From Cellulomonas dongxiuzhuiae (GTDB lineage: Bacteria > Actinomycetota > Actinomycetes > Actinomycetales > Cellulomonadaceae), in assembly GCF_018623035.1 (NCBI RefSeq), contig NZ_CP076023.1:3348001-3412000 (forward strand): a DNA stretch of 64,000 nucleotides, in the 5' to 3' direction. Position 1 is the stretch's first letter. Each line of letters begins with the position of its first letter. The position numbers and the translations under genes were made by a program. Positions 18,154 through 27,791 of this stretch are shown here, piece after piece. The notes beneath the pieces are model-generated. The model was not told where the DNA came from and ran no database searches. It saw only the letters and a list, made by a program, of their open reading frames with translations.

Positions 18154-20742
18154 TCAGGAGGCGGGCGCGAGCCCCGTGCCACCGTCGCCGCGGCCTGCCG
18201 CGGTCGGGGCGGGCGGGACGTCCGTGCCGGACCCGGGGGTCCCGACGGGCGCACCGACGGCCACCGGCTCACGCGACGCGGCCGTGCGCGGGACGCCGTG
18301 GAACAGGAACTCCCCGAGCAGACCCTCGCCCTGCGCGTCGACGATGACCGTCTGACCGGCCTTCAGCTCGCCGAACAGGATCTTCTCGGACAGGGCGTCC
18401 TCGATGTCCCGCTGGATCGCACGGCGCAGCGGACGCGCACCGAGCACCGGGTCGTAACCCTTCTCCGACAGCAGCTTCTTGGCCGCCGGGGTGATCTCGA
18501 TGGTCATGTCCTTGTCGCGCAGACGCTTGTCGAGCTTCGCGATCATCAGGTCGACGATCTGGAAGATCTCGGGCTGCGAGAGCTGCGGGAAGACCACCAC
18601 GTCGTCGACGCGGTTGAGGAACTCCGGACGGAAGTGCTGCTTGAGCTCGTCGTTGACCTTCGACTTCATGCGCTCGTAGTCCGTCGCCAGCTCGCCACCG
18701 GCCTGGAAGCCCGTCATGACGCCCTTGGCGATGTCCCGCGTGCCGAGGTTCGTGGTCATGATGATCACGGTGTTCTTGAAGTCGATGACGCGACCCTGGG
18801 AGTCGGTCAGACGACCGTCCTCGAGGATCTGCAGCAGCGAGTTGAAGATGTCCGCGTGCGCCTTCTCGACCTCGTCGAACAGGACGACGGAGAACGGCTT
18901 GCGCCGCACCTTCTCGGTGAGCTGACCGCCCTCGTCGTACCCGACGTACCCGGGGGGCGAGCCGAACAGCCGCGAGACGGTGTGCTTCTCCGAGAACTCC
19001 GACATGTCGAGCTGGATCAGCGCGTCCTCGTCCCCGAAGAGGAACTCGGCGAGCGCCTTGGCCAGCTCGGTCTTCCCGACGCCCGTCGGGCCGGCGAAGA
19101 TGAACGACCCACCGGGACGCTTCGGGTCCTTGAGGCCCGCACGCGTGCGGCGGATGGCCTGCGAGAGCGCCTTGATCGCCGCGTTCTGGCCGACGACCCG
19201 CTTGTGCAGGTTGTCCTCCATGTGCAGGAGCCGGCTGGACTCCTCCTCGGTGAGCTTGAACACCGGGATGCCCGTGGCGTTCGCCAGCACCTCGGCGATG
19301 AGCTCCTCGTCGACCTCGGCGACGGCGTCCATGTCGCCGTTCTTCCAGGCCTTCTCCTTCTCGATGCGCTTGAGGCCGAGCTGCTTCTCCTCGTCCCGCA
19401 GGCGCGCCGCCTTCTCGAAGTCCTGCTCGTCGATCGCGGACTCCTTGTCGCGACGCGTCTCGGCGATCTGCTCGTCGAGCTCGCGCAGCTCCGGCGGGGC
19501 CGTCATGCGACGGATGCGCAGGCGCGCGCCGGCCTCGTCGACCAGGTCGATCGCCTTGTCCGGCAGGTAGCGGTCGTTGACGTAGCGGTCGGCCAGCGTC
19601 GCGGCCGCGACCAGCGCGGCGTCCGTGATGGACACGCGGTGGTGCGCCTCGTACCGGTCGCGCAGACCCTTGAGGATCTCGATCGCGTGCGCCAGGTTCG
19701 GCTCGGCGACCTGGATCGGCTGGAAGCGGCGCTCCAGGGCCGGGTCCTTCTCGACGTACTTGCGGTACTCGTCGAGCGTGGTGGCACCGATGGTCTGCAG
19801 CTCGCCGCGCGCCAGCATGGGCTTGAGGATCGACGCGGCGTCGATCGCACCCTCGGCGGCACCCGCCCCGACGAGCGTGTGGATCTCGTCGATGAACAGG
19901 ATGATGTCGCCGCGCGTGCGGATCTCCTTGAGGACCTTCTTCAGGCGCTCCTCGAAGTCACCGCGGTAGCGCGAGCCGGCGACCAGGGCGCCGAGGTCCA
20001 GCGTGTAGAGCTGCTTGTCCTTCAGCGTCTCCGGCACGTCGCCGCGCACGATGTCCTGCGCGAGCCCCTCGACCACGGCCGTCTTGCCGACGCCGGGCTC
20101 ACCGATGAGGACCGGGTTGTTCTTGGTGCGGCGGGACAGCACCTGCATGACCCGCTCGATCTCCTTCTCGCGCCCGATGACCGGGTCGAGCTTGCCGTCC
20201 CGCGCGGCCTGCGTGAGGTTGCGGCCGAACTGGTCGAGCACGGCCGACCCCGACGGCTGCCCCTCGGCGGGGCCGCCCGACGCCACGGGCTCCTTGCCCT
20301 GGTAGCCGGAGACGAGCTGGATGACCTGCTGGCGCACGCGGTTGAGGTCGGCGCCGAGCTTGTTGAGGACCTGGGCGGCGACGCCCTCGCCCTCGCGGAT
20401 CAGGCCGAGCAGGATGTGCTCGGTGCCGATGTAGTTGTGGCCGAGCTGCAGCGCCTCGCGCAGCGACAGCTCGAGGACCTTCTTCGCGCGCGGCGTGAAG
20501 GGGATGTGCCCCGACGGCGCCTGCTGACCCTCGCCGATGATCTCCTGGACCTGGGCGCGGACCGCCTCCAGGGAGATGCCGAGCGACTCCAGGGCCTTGG
20601 CCGCGACACCCTCACCCTCGTGGATGAGACCCAGGAGGATGTGCTCGGTGCCGATGTAGTTGTGGTTGAGCATCCGCGCCTCTTCCTGGGCGAGGACGAC
20701 CACGCGACGGGCTCGGTCCGTGAATCTCTCGAACATGTGCAC
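18154..20742 (-). CDS. clpC: ATP-dependent Clp protease ATP-binding subunit ClpC
   Basis: 862 residues from ATG 20742 with GAGGAG upstream. Order: double Clp N-repeat ([20 protein letters not shown], second copy with [16 protein letters not shown]), first AAA+ module (Walker [10 protein letters not shown]), UVR-containing middle domain, second AAA+ module (Walker [10 protein letters not shown], Walker [10 protein letters not shown]), and the VGF-type ClpP-binding context. It unfolds substrates for ClpP in the cytosol and is essential or near-essential in actinobacteria. The last ~45 residues form a Pro/Gly/Thr-rich tail that is longer than usual. It borders the eCIS locus but is housekeeping. 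Confidence 0.97.
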   Translation of the reverse strand: MHMFERFTDRARRVVVLAQEEARMLNHNYIGTEHILLGLIHEGEGVAAKALESLGISLEAVRAQVQEIIGEGQQAPSGHIPFTPRAKKVLELSLREALQLGHNYIGTEHILLGLIREGEGVAAQVLNKLGADLNRVRQQVIQLVSGYQGKEPVASGGPAEGQPSGSAVLDQFGRNLTQAARDGKLDPVIGREKEIERVMQVLSRRTKNNPVLIGEPGVGKTAVVEGLAQDIVRGDVPETLKDKQLYTLDLGALVAGSRYRGDFEERLKKVLKEIRTRGDIILFIDEIHTLVGAGAAEGAIDAASILKPMLARGELQTIGATTLDEYRKYVEKDPALERRFQPIQVAEPNLAHAIEILKGLRDRYEAHHRVSITDAALVAAATLADRYVNDRYLPDKAIDLVDEAGARLRIRRMTAPPELRELDEQIAETRRDKESAIDEQDFEKAARLRDEEKQLGLKRIEKEKAWKNGDMDAVAEVDEELIAEVLANATGIPVFKLTEEESSRLLHMEDNLHKRVVGQNAAIKALSQAIRRTRAGLKDPKRPGGSFIFAGPTGVGKTELAKALAEFLFGDEDALIQLDMSEFSEKHTVSRLFGSPPGYVGYDEGGQLTEKVRRKPFSVVLFDEVEKAHADIFNSLLQILEDGRLTDSQGRVIDFKNTVIIMTTNLGTRDIAKGVMTGFQAGGELATDYERMKSKVNDELKQHFRPEFLNRVDDVVVFPQLSQPEIFQIVDLMIAKLDKRLRDKDMTIEITPAAKKLLSEKGYDPVLGARPLRRAIQRDIEDALSEKILFGELKAGQTVIVDAQGEGLLGEFLFHGVPRTAASREPVAVGAPVGTPGSGTDVPPAPTAAGRGDGGTGLAPAS

Positions 20743-20816
20743 TCCTCACGAGCGGCGTGCCCCGTCTGCGCCGCGCGGCAGGGGTCCGCGCGGAGCCGAC
20801 AGAGCGGCGTGTTTCG

Positions 20817-20864
20817 ATGCTAACGGCGGGGTACCCCCCGGACGTCCCGTGTTCGCCGCAGGCG
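20817..20864 (-). promoter_or_regulatory. clpC promoter with possible ClgR site
   Basis: On the minus strand TAGCAT (plus-strand 20817-20822) is a plausible -10. Upstream, GTTCGC-N5-GCG at 20851-20864 (plus orientation) matches the described ClgR-box form that controls clp genes in actinobacteria, placed about 45-50 bp before the expected start. No good -35 is seen, fitting an activated promoter. ClgR itself is not in the window. Confidence 0.45.
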
Positions 20865-20936
20865 GAGCGCGGCGGTGACCCTCCCGGCATCGGCAGGTGA
20901 GGGGGCGTCCTCGACCGCCGGCCGGGCGGACCCGTT

Positions 20937-20981
20937 TGCGCAACGACTACGGATGGCACCGTCCCGGCGCCCCTCTAGGCT
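20937..20981 (+). promoter_or_regulatory. eCIS dyad site D and -10 for the lipoprotein/PAAR operon
   Basis: TGCGCAACGACTACGGA (20937-20953) followed 22 bp later by TAGGCT (20976-20981). It matches the dyads before DUF4157, DUF4255 and the sheath gene at the TAC-GATG half and several left-arm positions, with nearly the same distance to the -10. Left arm is degenerate, so it is the weakest sequence match, rescued by spacing. Confidence 0.5.
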
Positions 20982-21023
20982 GCACGGGCCGGTGGGTGCC
21001 GGCGGCACGGTGGGGGTGGACGC

Positions 21024-21527
21024 ATGGAACGCACGTCGCGCACGCGACGGGGGACGCCTCCCCGCGGGCTGCGACGACCCGGTGCGCCGGTGGTCGCGGC
21101 GGTCGTCGCGCTCGGCGTCACGGGCTGCTCGTGGTTCGGCGGGGACGGCACCACCAGCACGCAGGTGCTCGAGCTGGACGTCGGCGACTGCGTGGTCACC
21201 CCCGAGGAGGTGCAGGCCGAGCTGACCGACGTCTCGACGGTCCCCTGCGACACCACCCACCAGATGGAGGTGTACGCGCTGGTGCCCGACGCCCTCGACG
21301 GTCCCGACGCGTACCCCGGTGCCGACGCGCTGACCGCGTTCGCCGACGGCGCGTGCGCCGAGCGGTTCGCGGACTACGTGGGCGTGGACTACCGCGACTC
21401 GGCGCTGTTCTTCACGTACCTGCTGCCGTCGACGCGCGGCTGGTCCGAGGGCGACACGACCGTCACCTGCCTGGCGACGACGACCGGCGAGCCACTGACC
21501 GCGTCCGTGGCCGGCTCGGAGCGCTGA
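21024..21527 (+). CDS. Septum-formation-domain-like lipoprotein
   Basis: 167 residues; basic twin-arginine-rich N-terminus, then VVAAVVALGVTGCS with lipobox Cys35. The mature domain has LDVGDCVVTPEE, VPCDTTHQMEVYALV and CAERF, the paired-Cys pattern of the small 'septum formation' domain (PF13845-type) common on actinobacterial surface proteins; four mature Cys may make two disulfides. The ATG at 21024 is the only start giving a lipoprotein signal. It is 3 bp from the PAAR-like gene and shares its promoter, which links it to the injection system, though this could be coincidence of position. Role unknown. Confidence 0.75.
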   Translation: MERTSRTRRGTPPRGLRRPGAPVVAAVVALGVTGCSWFGGDGTTSTQVLELDVGDCVVTPEEVQAELTDVSTVPCDTTHQMEVYALVPDALDGPDAYPGADALTAFADGACAERFADYVGVDYRDSALFFTYLLPSTRGWSEGDTTVTCLATTTGEPLTASVAGSER

Positions 21528-21530
21528 GCC

Positions 21531-21920
21531 GTGCCGCTGCCCGTGACCACGTCGGCGACCGTGACCTGCTCGTTCGGCACGGGCCCCGCGACGCTGGTCG
21601 CGCTGCCCACGCCGCGCGTCCTGGTCGAGGGCCGTCCGGTGGCGACCATCGCGGACGCCGCTCCCCTGGTGAACGTCCCCACGTTCGCGATGTGCACGTC
21701 GCTCGCGAACCCGCAGGTCGCCGCCGCGACCGCCGCCGCGCTCGGGGTGCTCACCCCCATGCCCTGCGTCCCCGCGACGACGGGCACGTGGACGCCCAGC
21801 GCGCCGCGGACGATCGTCGGGGGCCAGCCCGTGCTCGCGCAGGGTGCGATGTGCATGTGCGCGTACGGCGGTGTCATCCAGGTCCTGCTCCCCGGCCCGG
21901 TCCGCACGATGGTCTCCTAG
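21531..21920 (+). CDS. PAAR-like (DUF4280) spike-tip protein
   Basis: 129 residues from GTG 21531. Family landmarks in order: VTCSFGTGPATL, then FAMCTSLANP, PMPCVPATTGTW, GGQPVLAQGAMCMC and AYGGVIQVL. Five Cys are arranged as in DUF4280 proteins, which are PAAR-related caps that sharpen the spike of contractile systems and can bind a metal. It would sit on the VgrG-like spike (43214-44968). Unlike Afp/PVC loci, where the tip gene lies among the baseplate genes, it is placed outside the main operon beside clpC, under site D. Confidence 0.85.
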   Translation: MPLPVTTSATVTCSFGTGPATLVALPTPRVLVEGRPVATIADAAPLVNVPTFAMCTSLANPQVAAATAAALGVLTPMPCVPATTGTWTPSAPRTIVGGQPVLAQGAMCMCAYGGVIQVLLPGPVRTMVS

Positions 21921-21931
21921 CCCCACGCCAC

Positions 21932-21956
21932 GCCGCCGAACTCGTCGTTCGGCGGC
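21932..21956. terminator. Bidirectional terminator
   Basis: Perfect 10-bp stem GCCGCCGAAC / GTTCGGCGGC with a 5-nt loop between the convergent PAAR-like and chaperone-like genes; a second, weaker CCTCGG/CCGAGG hairpin follows to 21981. Confidence 0.8.
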
Positions 21957-22008
21957 CTCGGAGCTCCCAGGAGCCGCCGAGGTACGAGCTCGCCCGGAGG
22001 GTCGGGGG

Positions 22009-22527
22009 TCAGGCGGGGTCAGGGCCGAGGAGGGCGTCCAGGTCAGCCGTGCGGACGTCGCGGGCCGCCTCGGCGGGCGTGCGCTCGCCGCGCACGACGT
22101 CCGCGACGGCGTCGACGATCCGCGCGACCGTCGCCTCGACGTCCTGGACGACCACGAGCACGAGCGCCGCGAGCACGTCGGGGTGCAGCACCGGCCGGCC
22201 GTCCGCGACGGGCGCGAGCGGGCCGAGCGCGAGCGCACCGCGCACCACGACGGTCCCGGCGGGCGACCCCACCTCGACGCACACGGTGAACAGCGCGCCG
22301 TTCAGCGCGGTCGCGAGGTCAGCGACGTGCGCGGCCCGGTCGGCCGGCACCTGCACGGGCACCCGGCCGTAGCACGTGACGGTCGCCGCGCCCTCACGCA
22401 CGAGCACCAGCACGGGCTCGTCGCCGGGCAGCCGCGAGGCCAGGTCGAGCGTGCCCGCCTGCGCGTCCACCTGCAGCGGCCGGGCCTGTGCCAGTGCCGC
22501 GGCGACCGCGTCGAGCAGGGGCCTCAT
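22009..22527 (-). CDS. Small acidic protein, possibly YbjN/type III chaperone-like
   Basis: 172 residues, start ATG 22527 overlapping the DUF4157 gene stop by 4 bp (ATGA), so it is translated with it. Pattern: an N-terminal helix (MRPLLDAVAAALAQ), a run of short beta strands (PVLVLVREGAATVTCYGRV), then LNGALFTVCVEVG, VVVRGALALGPL and a long C-terminal helix (VATIVDAVADVV-like). This helix-beta-helix layout and the VVVR-L-LGPL stretch recall YbjN/CesT-like folds that bind effectors before secretion. Together with the coupling to DUF4157 it is a candidate cargo chaperone. The fold assignment is by pattern only. Confidence 0.5.
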   Translation of the reverse strand: MRPLLDAVAAALAQARPLQVDAQAGTLDLASRLPGDEPVLVLVREGAATVTCYGRVPVQVPADRAAHVADLATALNGALFTVCVEVGSPAGTVVVRGALALGPLAPVADGRPVLHPDVLAALVLVVVQDVEATVARIVDAVADVVRGERTPAEAARDVRTADLDALLGPDPA

Positions 22528-25500
22528 GCCGCGGCCTCGGTGAGCTTGCGCTGCAGCAGCTCGAGCATGAGGTCGACCATCTCCGGGGAGTTGCGCGACG
22601 GACGCTTCGCGAGCTCGGCCTCGAGGTCCTGGGTGCTCACCTTGTCGAGGAACTCCGTGAACTTCGGCGGCGTGGCATCGGGCGCGAGCGTGTGCGCGCC
22701 GACGACGAGCCCGGCCACGGGTGCGCCGGTGCCCTGGGCTTTGAGCACGCCCGTCATGCGCTCCTTGCGGGCCAGGTGCTCCTCGCCCTTGAGCGCCTCG
22801 CGCATGCGCCACATGAAGCCGCGGTCGTCGCGGGCCTTGCCGCCGTTGGCCTCACCGCCCGCCTTGACGCCGTTGCGGTCGTCGGCGAGCGTCCCGGAGC
22901 GTCGCCACCGGTCGAGCAGGCCGCTGCCGGACGCGGCCGCGTCGCTGAACGCCGCGCTGGTGCGCTCGAACACGTTCTGCGGGTCGGCGGCGGTGCCCAT
23001 CGACTCGAGCACGGCCTCGCGGATCATGGCGAGCGCACCGTCGTCGGTCGTCTGCTCCTCCGGGCCCGGGTCCGTCTTCACCGCGCGCTGCTGACGCGGG
23101 TCGTGCGCGACGACCGGGCGCGGCTTGATGCGGTCGAGCAGCGGCCGGCCGATCGGCCGGCCGTTCACGCGGTAGTTGGCGAGGAAGTTCTCCGCCGTCT
23201 TGTCACCCGCGGCGGCCCGCAGCACGATGCCGTCGACCGCGGCCTTGGGGTGCTTGCGCAGCTCGTTCTCGGCGCCGCCCTCAAGGTGCAGGCCGGACTC
23301 CTGCTCGGCCGTCTTCGCCTGCGCGACGTACACCTCGTCGGCGATGAAGTGGCCGAGGGAGTGCACGCTGTCGACGACCCCCTTGACGCCCTTGATCGCG
23401 GCGGGGATGCCGAAGCCACCGGCGGTGACGACCTGGCCGATCGACAGGCCGAGGTCGGCGACCGACGAACCGAGGGCCCAGGTGACGCTCTCGAGGGTCT
23501 TGGTGTGGCGGCGCGAGACGTTCATCAGCGGCCAGACCATGACGTTCGCCTTCTCGCCCTTGCGCGCCACGCGCGCCTGGAACATCGCGGTGTCCGTCTC
23601 GTGCTGGCGCATGCCGGCGACGGCGACGTCGGTGACGGCCTTGACCATCGACAGCGCGGCGGCCGCGATGTCGAGGCCCGGGACGACCTTGGCGACTCCG
23701 CTCGCGACGCCGGGGTCGATGAGCTTGGACAGGTTGGCGGTGGACTTCGCGGAGGCGACGAGCGCGTCGACCGCCGACGCACCCGACTTCGTCGCCTTCA
23801 GTGCGCCGTGCGGGTCCTTGTGCTTCCACGCGTCGCGCACCGAGCGCGCGGTCGCGAACGCCTCACGGACCGCGGTCAGCAGCCCACCGAGCATGTCGGT
23901 GACGGTGCTGATGCCCTCCTTCGCCTTGCCGCCGGCCGTCTTGAGCGGGTCGTCGCCGAGCTCCTCGTAGGCGTCGTCCGACTTCACGCCGTTCTTCTCG
24001 CGCCACGCCGCGCGCGAGACCGCGTCGAGGGCGCCCCCGTCGACGGCTTCGGGCACGGCGAGAGACGAACCGCCCGGCGCCTGCTTGCCCTCCGGGGTGA
24101 GCTGGTCGGCGATCGTGCCGCCGAGGGAGCCGACCGTCGACACCGCACCTCCGGCCCGGCCCTCGACCTTCTCGGCCGTCGCATCGTACTCGTCGAGCTT
24201 CGTGAGGTTCGCGAGGAGACCCTGGCTCTGGCGCTCACGGCGTGCTGCGACGATCGGCGCGCGCCCCTCGGCACGCGCCCACGCCTCGCGGTCGACCTCC
24301 GAGTGGCGCACCGGCAGCCTGCCCGCGACCTTGGGGGCGAGCGAGCTGCGGACCTCCTTGGCCGCCTTGTCGCGCGCGAGCGCGGGGTGCAGGTCCGGTG
24401 AGGTCTTCGCGTACGACCGCATCGTCGTGACCATGCGGTCGTAGAGGTTCTCGAGGTCCTTCGGCAGGATGCGCGACGCCTCGAGCTCCTTGTCCTCGGC
24501 GATCATCTCCTCGGCGTGCGCGTCCTCGACCTTCCGGGCCGAGCGCACCTGGCGCATGAGCCGCTCGGCGGCGGTCCCCCGATTGGGCATGACCGACTCC
24601 AGCCCGACGAACTTGTCGTGCCACGTGGCGTCGAACGCCTCCTGCGCGGCCTCGTCGGGGTCCGTACCCGGGACGTCGATGAGCTGCTGGTAGATCTTCA
24701 GCTCGTAGGCCAGGGCGACGTCGAACTCGACCCACAGCTCGTGCATGGCCTCGTTCGCCTCGTCCATGCTCTGCGTGGGCGTGCCCGCGGTGCCCGGGGC
24801 GGGCGGTGCACTGCCCGGCTCCGCGTCCGGGGCGTGCGCGACCGTCTTGGCCAGCGTGGCCCGCCCCTGCTCCCCCGAGGCGCGGGCCTCGGCGAGCGCC
24901 ACGATCTCGGCCTGCTCGGCGACCTTGCCCTCCTTGGTCTTCTGCGCGTCGAGGTCCTCCTGCGACGGCGCGGCCGGCGACGGCGCGGCCGGCTCCGACG
25001 AGCCGCCGAACAGCCTGCCGAGGAACTTGGGCATCTTGGGCATCTTGGGCAAGCGCCGCACCGCGTGCGACCCGGTCTCCTGCACGACGTGCGCGATCTC
25101 GTGCGCGAGGACCTTCTCGCCCACCGGGTCGTGCGGCGCGAACCGGCCGCTGCCGAAGAAGATGTCGTCGCCGGTGGTGAACGCCTCGGCGGACATCGCC
25201 CGGGACAGCTGCCCGGCCTCCGGGCCGGTGTGGACACGCACGTGCCCCAGGTCCGTGCCGAAGGCGGACTCCATGCGGCGTCGCACGCCCCCCGGCAGCC
25301 CGGTGCCGCCGGAGCGGGCGGCGTCGACCCGCGACGTCACGTCCGCGTCCAGCGCGCCGCCGGCCAGGCCGACGACGCCGGTCGCGCCGGCGTCGACCGA
25401 CCGGCGCAGGTGCCCGCAGCCCGGGGTGTGCCGGTGCGGGTCGGTGCCGTCGAGGCGGGCCAGCGCGCGGTCCGCGAGCGCGTCGGCAGCGTGCTCGGCG

Positions 25501-25640
25501 CGGTCGTCCGCGGCGCCGACGGTGAGCGTCGCCGCCGCGGGGCGCAGCGCCTCGGGCGCGGCGGGCGCGGCGGTCTGCGGTGCGCCGGGGGCGGGTGCGG
25601 CCGTCCCCGGCACGGGGACGCGCGCGTGGTGTGAGCTCAT
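22524..25640 (-). CDS. DUF4157 zinc-peptidase-domain protein, eCIS-associated, possible cargo
   Basis: 1038 residues from ATG 25640 with CGGAGG 8 bp upstream. Residues ~110-190 are a DUF4157 domain with GGVRRRMESAFGTDLGHVRVH and the metal-binding HEIAH at 180-184 followed by VVQE, as in eCIS-linked proteins of this class. A CxxH-type CGH lies earlier (~75). A KMPKMPKFLGRLFG stretch follows at ~200. The remaining ~800 residues are predominantly helical, with a hydrophobic Gly/Ala patch (VVTAGGFGIPAAIKGVKGVVDSV) that could insert in a membrane, and no known toxin motif that I recognise. DUF4157 domains are often fused to eCIS effectors or structural parts. It could be the payload, or given its size and helicity substitute for a tape measure. 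Preceded by dyad site C. Confidence 0.85.
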   Translation of the reverse strand: MSSHHARVPVPGTAAPAPGAPQTAAPAAPEALRPAAATLTVGAADDRAEHAADALADRALARLDGTDPHRHTPGCGHLRRSVDAGATGVVGLAGGALDADVTSRVDAARSGGTGLPGGVRRRMESAFGTDLGHVRVHTGPEAGQLSRAMSAEAFTTGDDIFFGSGRFAPHDPVGEKVLAHEIAHVVQETGSHAVRRLPKMPKMPKFLGRLFGGSSEPAAPSPAAPSQEDLDAQKTKEGKVAEQAEIVALAEARASGEQGRATLAKTVAHAPDAEPGSAPPAPGTAGTPTQSMDEANEAMHELWVEFDVALAYELKIYQQLIDVPGTDPDEAAQEAFDATWHDKFVGLESVMPNRGTAAERLMRQVRSARKVEDAHAEEMIAEDKELEASRILPKDLENLYDRMVTTMRSYAKTSPDLHPALARDKAAKEVRSSLAPKVAGRLPVRHSEVDREAWARAEGRAPIVAARRERQSQGLLANLTKLDEYDATAEKVEGRAGGAVSTVGSLGGTIADQLTPEGKQAPGGSSLAVPEAVDGGALDAVSRAAWREKNGVKSDDAYEELGDDPLKTAGGKAKEGISTVTDMLGGLLTAVREAFATARSVRDAWKHKDPHGALKATKSGASAVDALVASAKSTANLSKLIDPGVASGVAKVVPGLDIAAAALSMVKAVTDVAVAGMRQHETDTAMFQARVARKGEKANVMVWPLMNVSRRHTKTLESVTWALGSSVADLGLSIGQVVTAGGFGIPAAIKGVKGVVDSVHSLGHFIADEVYVAQAKTAEQESGLHLEGGAENELRKHPKAAVDGIVLRAAAGDKTAENFLANYRVNGRPIGRPLLDRIKPRPVVAHDPRQQRAVKTDPGPEEQTTDDGALAMIREAVLESMGTAADPQNVFERTSAAFSDAAASGSGLLDRWRRSGTLADDRNGVKAGGEANGGKARDDRGFMWRMREALKGEEHLARKERMTGVLKAQGTGAPVAGLVVGAHTLAPDATPPKFTEFLDKVSTQDLEAELAKRPSRNSPEMVDLMLELLQRKLTEAAA

Positions 25641-25697
25641 CGGGGCCTCCGGTGACGGTGCGCGGACGGTGCGCGGGCACGGACGTGCCCGTGGCCC

Positions 25698-25742
25698 AGC
25701 CTGTCCGGGGCCGTAGCGGCGCACATCGGTAAGCACTACGCA
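25698..25742 (-). promoter_or_regulatory. eCIS dyad site C and -10 for the DUF4157 gene
   Basis: On the minus strand TGCGTAGTGCTTACCGATG (site proper 25726-25742) is followed 22 bp later by CAGGCT (25698-25703). The TACCGATG half is identical to sites A and B; the left arm is closer to site D (TGCG-A). Confidence 0.6.
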
Positions 25743-25761
25743 CTTTCCGGTGGGCGGCGGG

Positions 25762-27675
25762 TCACCACCGCGCGTCGGTGAGGCGTCGCCCGAGCTTCGC
25801 GATCTCCCGCAGGGTCGCCGCGCGCACGTGCCGCATCCCCAGGGGGGTGCCGTCGGTGACCGCGTCGTACGTGGCGCCCAGCACGACGTTGCGGATGTCG
25901 CCGCCGCACACGTCGACGGTCTCGGCCAGCAGGTCGAGGTCGACCGGGTCGTCCGGGTCCGTGCCCGGCAGCTGCGCCAGGTGGTGCTCCCACAGCGCGC
26001 GGCGCGTCGGCACGTCCGGGTCCGGGAAGTGGATCATGAAGTGCAGGCGCCGGGCGAAGGCCGGGTCGAGGTTCCCCCGCAGGTTGGTCGCGAGGATCGT
26101 CAGGCCCTCGGCGGCCTCCATGCGCTGCAGGAGGTAGGCCACCTCCTGGTTGGCGTAGCGGTCCTTGGCGTCGCTGACCGCCGACCGGGACCCGAACAGC
26201 GCGTCGGCCTCGTCGAAGAACAGCACGGCGTTGAGCGACTCGGCCTGCCCGAACACGCGCTCGAGGTTCTTCTCCGTCTCCCCGATGTACTTGTCGACCA
26301 CCGAGGACAGGTCGACCTGGAACAGGTCCATGTTGAGCGTGTCGGCCACGACGTGCGCGGCGAGGGTCTTGCCGGTGCCGGGGCTCCCGGAGAACAGCGC
26401 GCTGATGCCGGTGCCCTTGCCGCCCTTGCCGTGCAGGTCGCCCAGGGCCAGGACGTCGTCGCGGTGCCGCGCCCAGGCGACCAGGCGCTCGACCTCGCGT
26501 CGCGTGTGCACGGGCAGCACGAGGTCGTCGAGCGTCGCGGACGTGCCCTGCGTGCGCACGCGCGACCCCGCCACGCCGCCGAGGCGCCGCGCGGTGCGCC
26601 GCACGTCGTCGACCTGCACGGCGCGGTGATCGCGCCCGGCGTCGGCGCGCGCCCGGCGGCCGACCTTGACGATCTCCTCCGGGGTCATGCGCAGCGACAC
26701 GACGTCGGGGGTCGCGACGTCGTGCCCGGTCATGAGCGCCCACCGCTCGGCGCGCTGCGCGAGGGTGAGGCGACCGGCGGTGACGGTCGGCGGCAGGGAC
26801 GGCGCCCAGCGCGGGTCCCACACGGTCGCACCGACGGCGACGACCGGCACGGCCCCGTCCGCGACGAGCCGCACGAGGTCGGGCCCGACGGTGTGCGCCC
26901 CGGCGAGGACCAGCACGCTGCGGGCCAGCACCGCCTCGAGCTGGGCCGCGCGGACCGCGGCGAGGGCCGTCGCCCGGTCCGGCCCGTCACCGCCCGCGGG
27001 CAGCCGGTCCAGGTCGACGACGACGCACCCGACGTCCAGCGCGCGGCACGCGGCCACGGCCAGGCCGGTGCCGGCGGCACCGACGGGTGCGTGCACCCAC
27101 ACCAGGGGCTCGTCGTCGTCCAGCGCCGCGGCGACCTCGGCGTACCCGACGACGTCGGCCGGCACCGCCTCCCCGAGCAGCCCGCGCACGCTCGGCGCCA
27201 CGTCCCGACGACCCAGGAGGTGCGCGACGACCCGCGGCTGCAGGCCCACCCGCGTGGTCGCGAAGGTCCCGCCGCCGACGAGCCGCAGGAGCCCGGCCAG
27301 GCCCAGGGCCGCACCGGGCGCCAGGCGGGCGTGCGCCCCCGGGTCCAGGACGGACGCCCCCGCGAGCTCGACCGCGAGCGCGAGCGTCGGCAGGCCGGCC
27401 GCGCCGTCACCGGTGAGCAGCCCGAGCAGCAGGTGGGCGACGGGGTGCGCCTCGGCGAGCAGGGCGACGGCCACGACCCGCTGGTCGAACGGGTCGAGCG
27501 CGCACGCGTCGGCGAGGTCGTCGAGGGCGGGGGCCAGCGCGTCCAGACCGGGTGCGTCGGCGGTCAGGGCGTCGAGCGCCGCGCGTGCGGCGGGCGCGTC
27601 GGCCCAGCCGCTGCCGCGGCGTCGCACGGCCACCTCCAGCGCGTCGAGCTGCAGCGCCGGCGACGTGCCACCCAC
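25762..27675 (-). CDS. AAA+ ATPase of the injection system (Afp15/PVC15-type)
   Basis: 637 residues from GTG 27675, preceded by a GGGGGAG element; an ATG at 27747 is in frame but has no ribosome-binding site. Residues 1-400 form a Leu/Ala-rich N-terminal region that contains a degenerate P-loop-like fold (WVHAPVGAAGTGLAVAACR), then an active AAA+ module: Walker A GSPGTGKT (430-437), Walker B VLFFDEAD (484-491), sensor-1 ATNLRGN and arginine-finger context FARRLHF. This two-module form is typical of the ATPase found in almost every eCIS cluster, thought to help assembly or cargo loading. It faces away from DUF4255 across a shared intergenic region. Confidence 0.92.
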   Translation of the reverse strand: MGGTSPALQLDALEVAVRRRGSGWADAPAARAALDALTADAPGLDALAPALDDLADACALDPFDQRVVAVALLAEAHPVAHLLLGLLTGDGAAGLPTLALAVELAGASVLDPGAHARLAPGAALGLAGLLRLVGGGTFATTRVGLQPRVVAHLLGRRDVAPSVRGLLGEAVPADVVGYAEVAAALDDDEPLVWVHAPVGAAGTGLAVAACRALDVGCVVVDLDRLPAGGDGPDRATALAAVRAAQLEAVLARSVLVLAGAHTVGPDLVRLVADGAVPVVAVGATVWDPRWAPSLPPTVTAGRLTLAQRAERWALMTGHDVATPDVVSLRMTPEEIVKVGRRARADAGRDHRAVQVDDVRRTARRLGGVAGSRVRTQGTSATLDDLVLPVHTRREVERLVAWARHRDDVLALGDLHGKGGKGTGISALFSGSPGTGKTLAAHVVADTLNMDLFQVDLSSVVDKYIGETEKNLERVFGQAESLNAVLFFDEADALFGSRSAVSDAKDRYANQEVAYLLQRMEAAEGLTILATNLRGNLDPAFARRLHFMIHFPDPDVPTRRALWEHHLAQLPGTDPDDPVDLDLLAETVDVCGGDIRNVVLGATYDAVTDGTPLGMRHVRAATLREIAKLGRRLTDARW

Positions 27676-27791
27676 GGGACTCCCCCACCTCCCCGGGCCC
27701 CGCGCGGGGCCCCGGTGCGCACGGCCGGTCCGCACGCGCCCCCGCACCCTCGCAGCCCGCGCGAGCGCGCGTCGAGCCCCCGGCCGCAGGT

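Noticed and set aside
22488-24401. Long plus-strand open frame opposite the DUF4157 gene
   Set aside because: His/Arg-rich product with no domain; it is antisense to a gene with clear motifs and a ribosome-binding site. Such frames are common opposite GC-rich genes.
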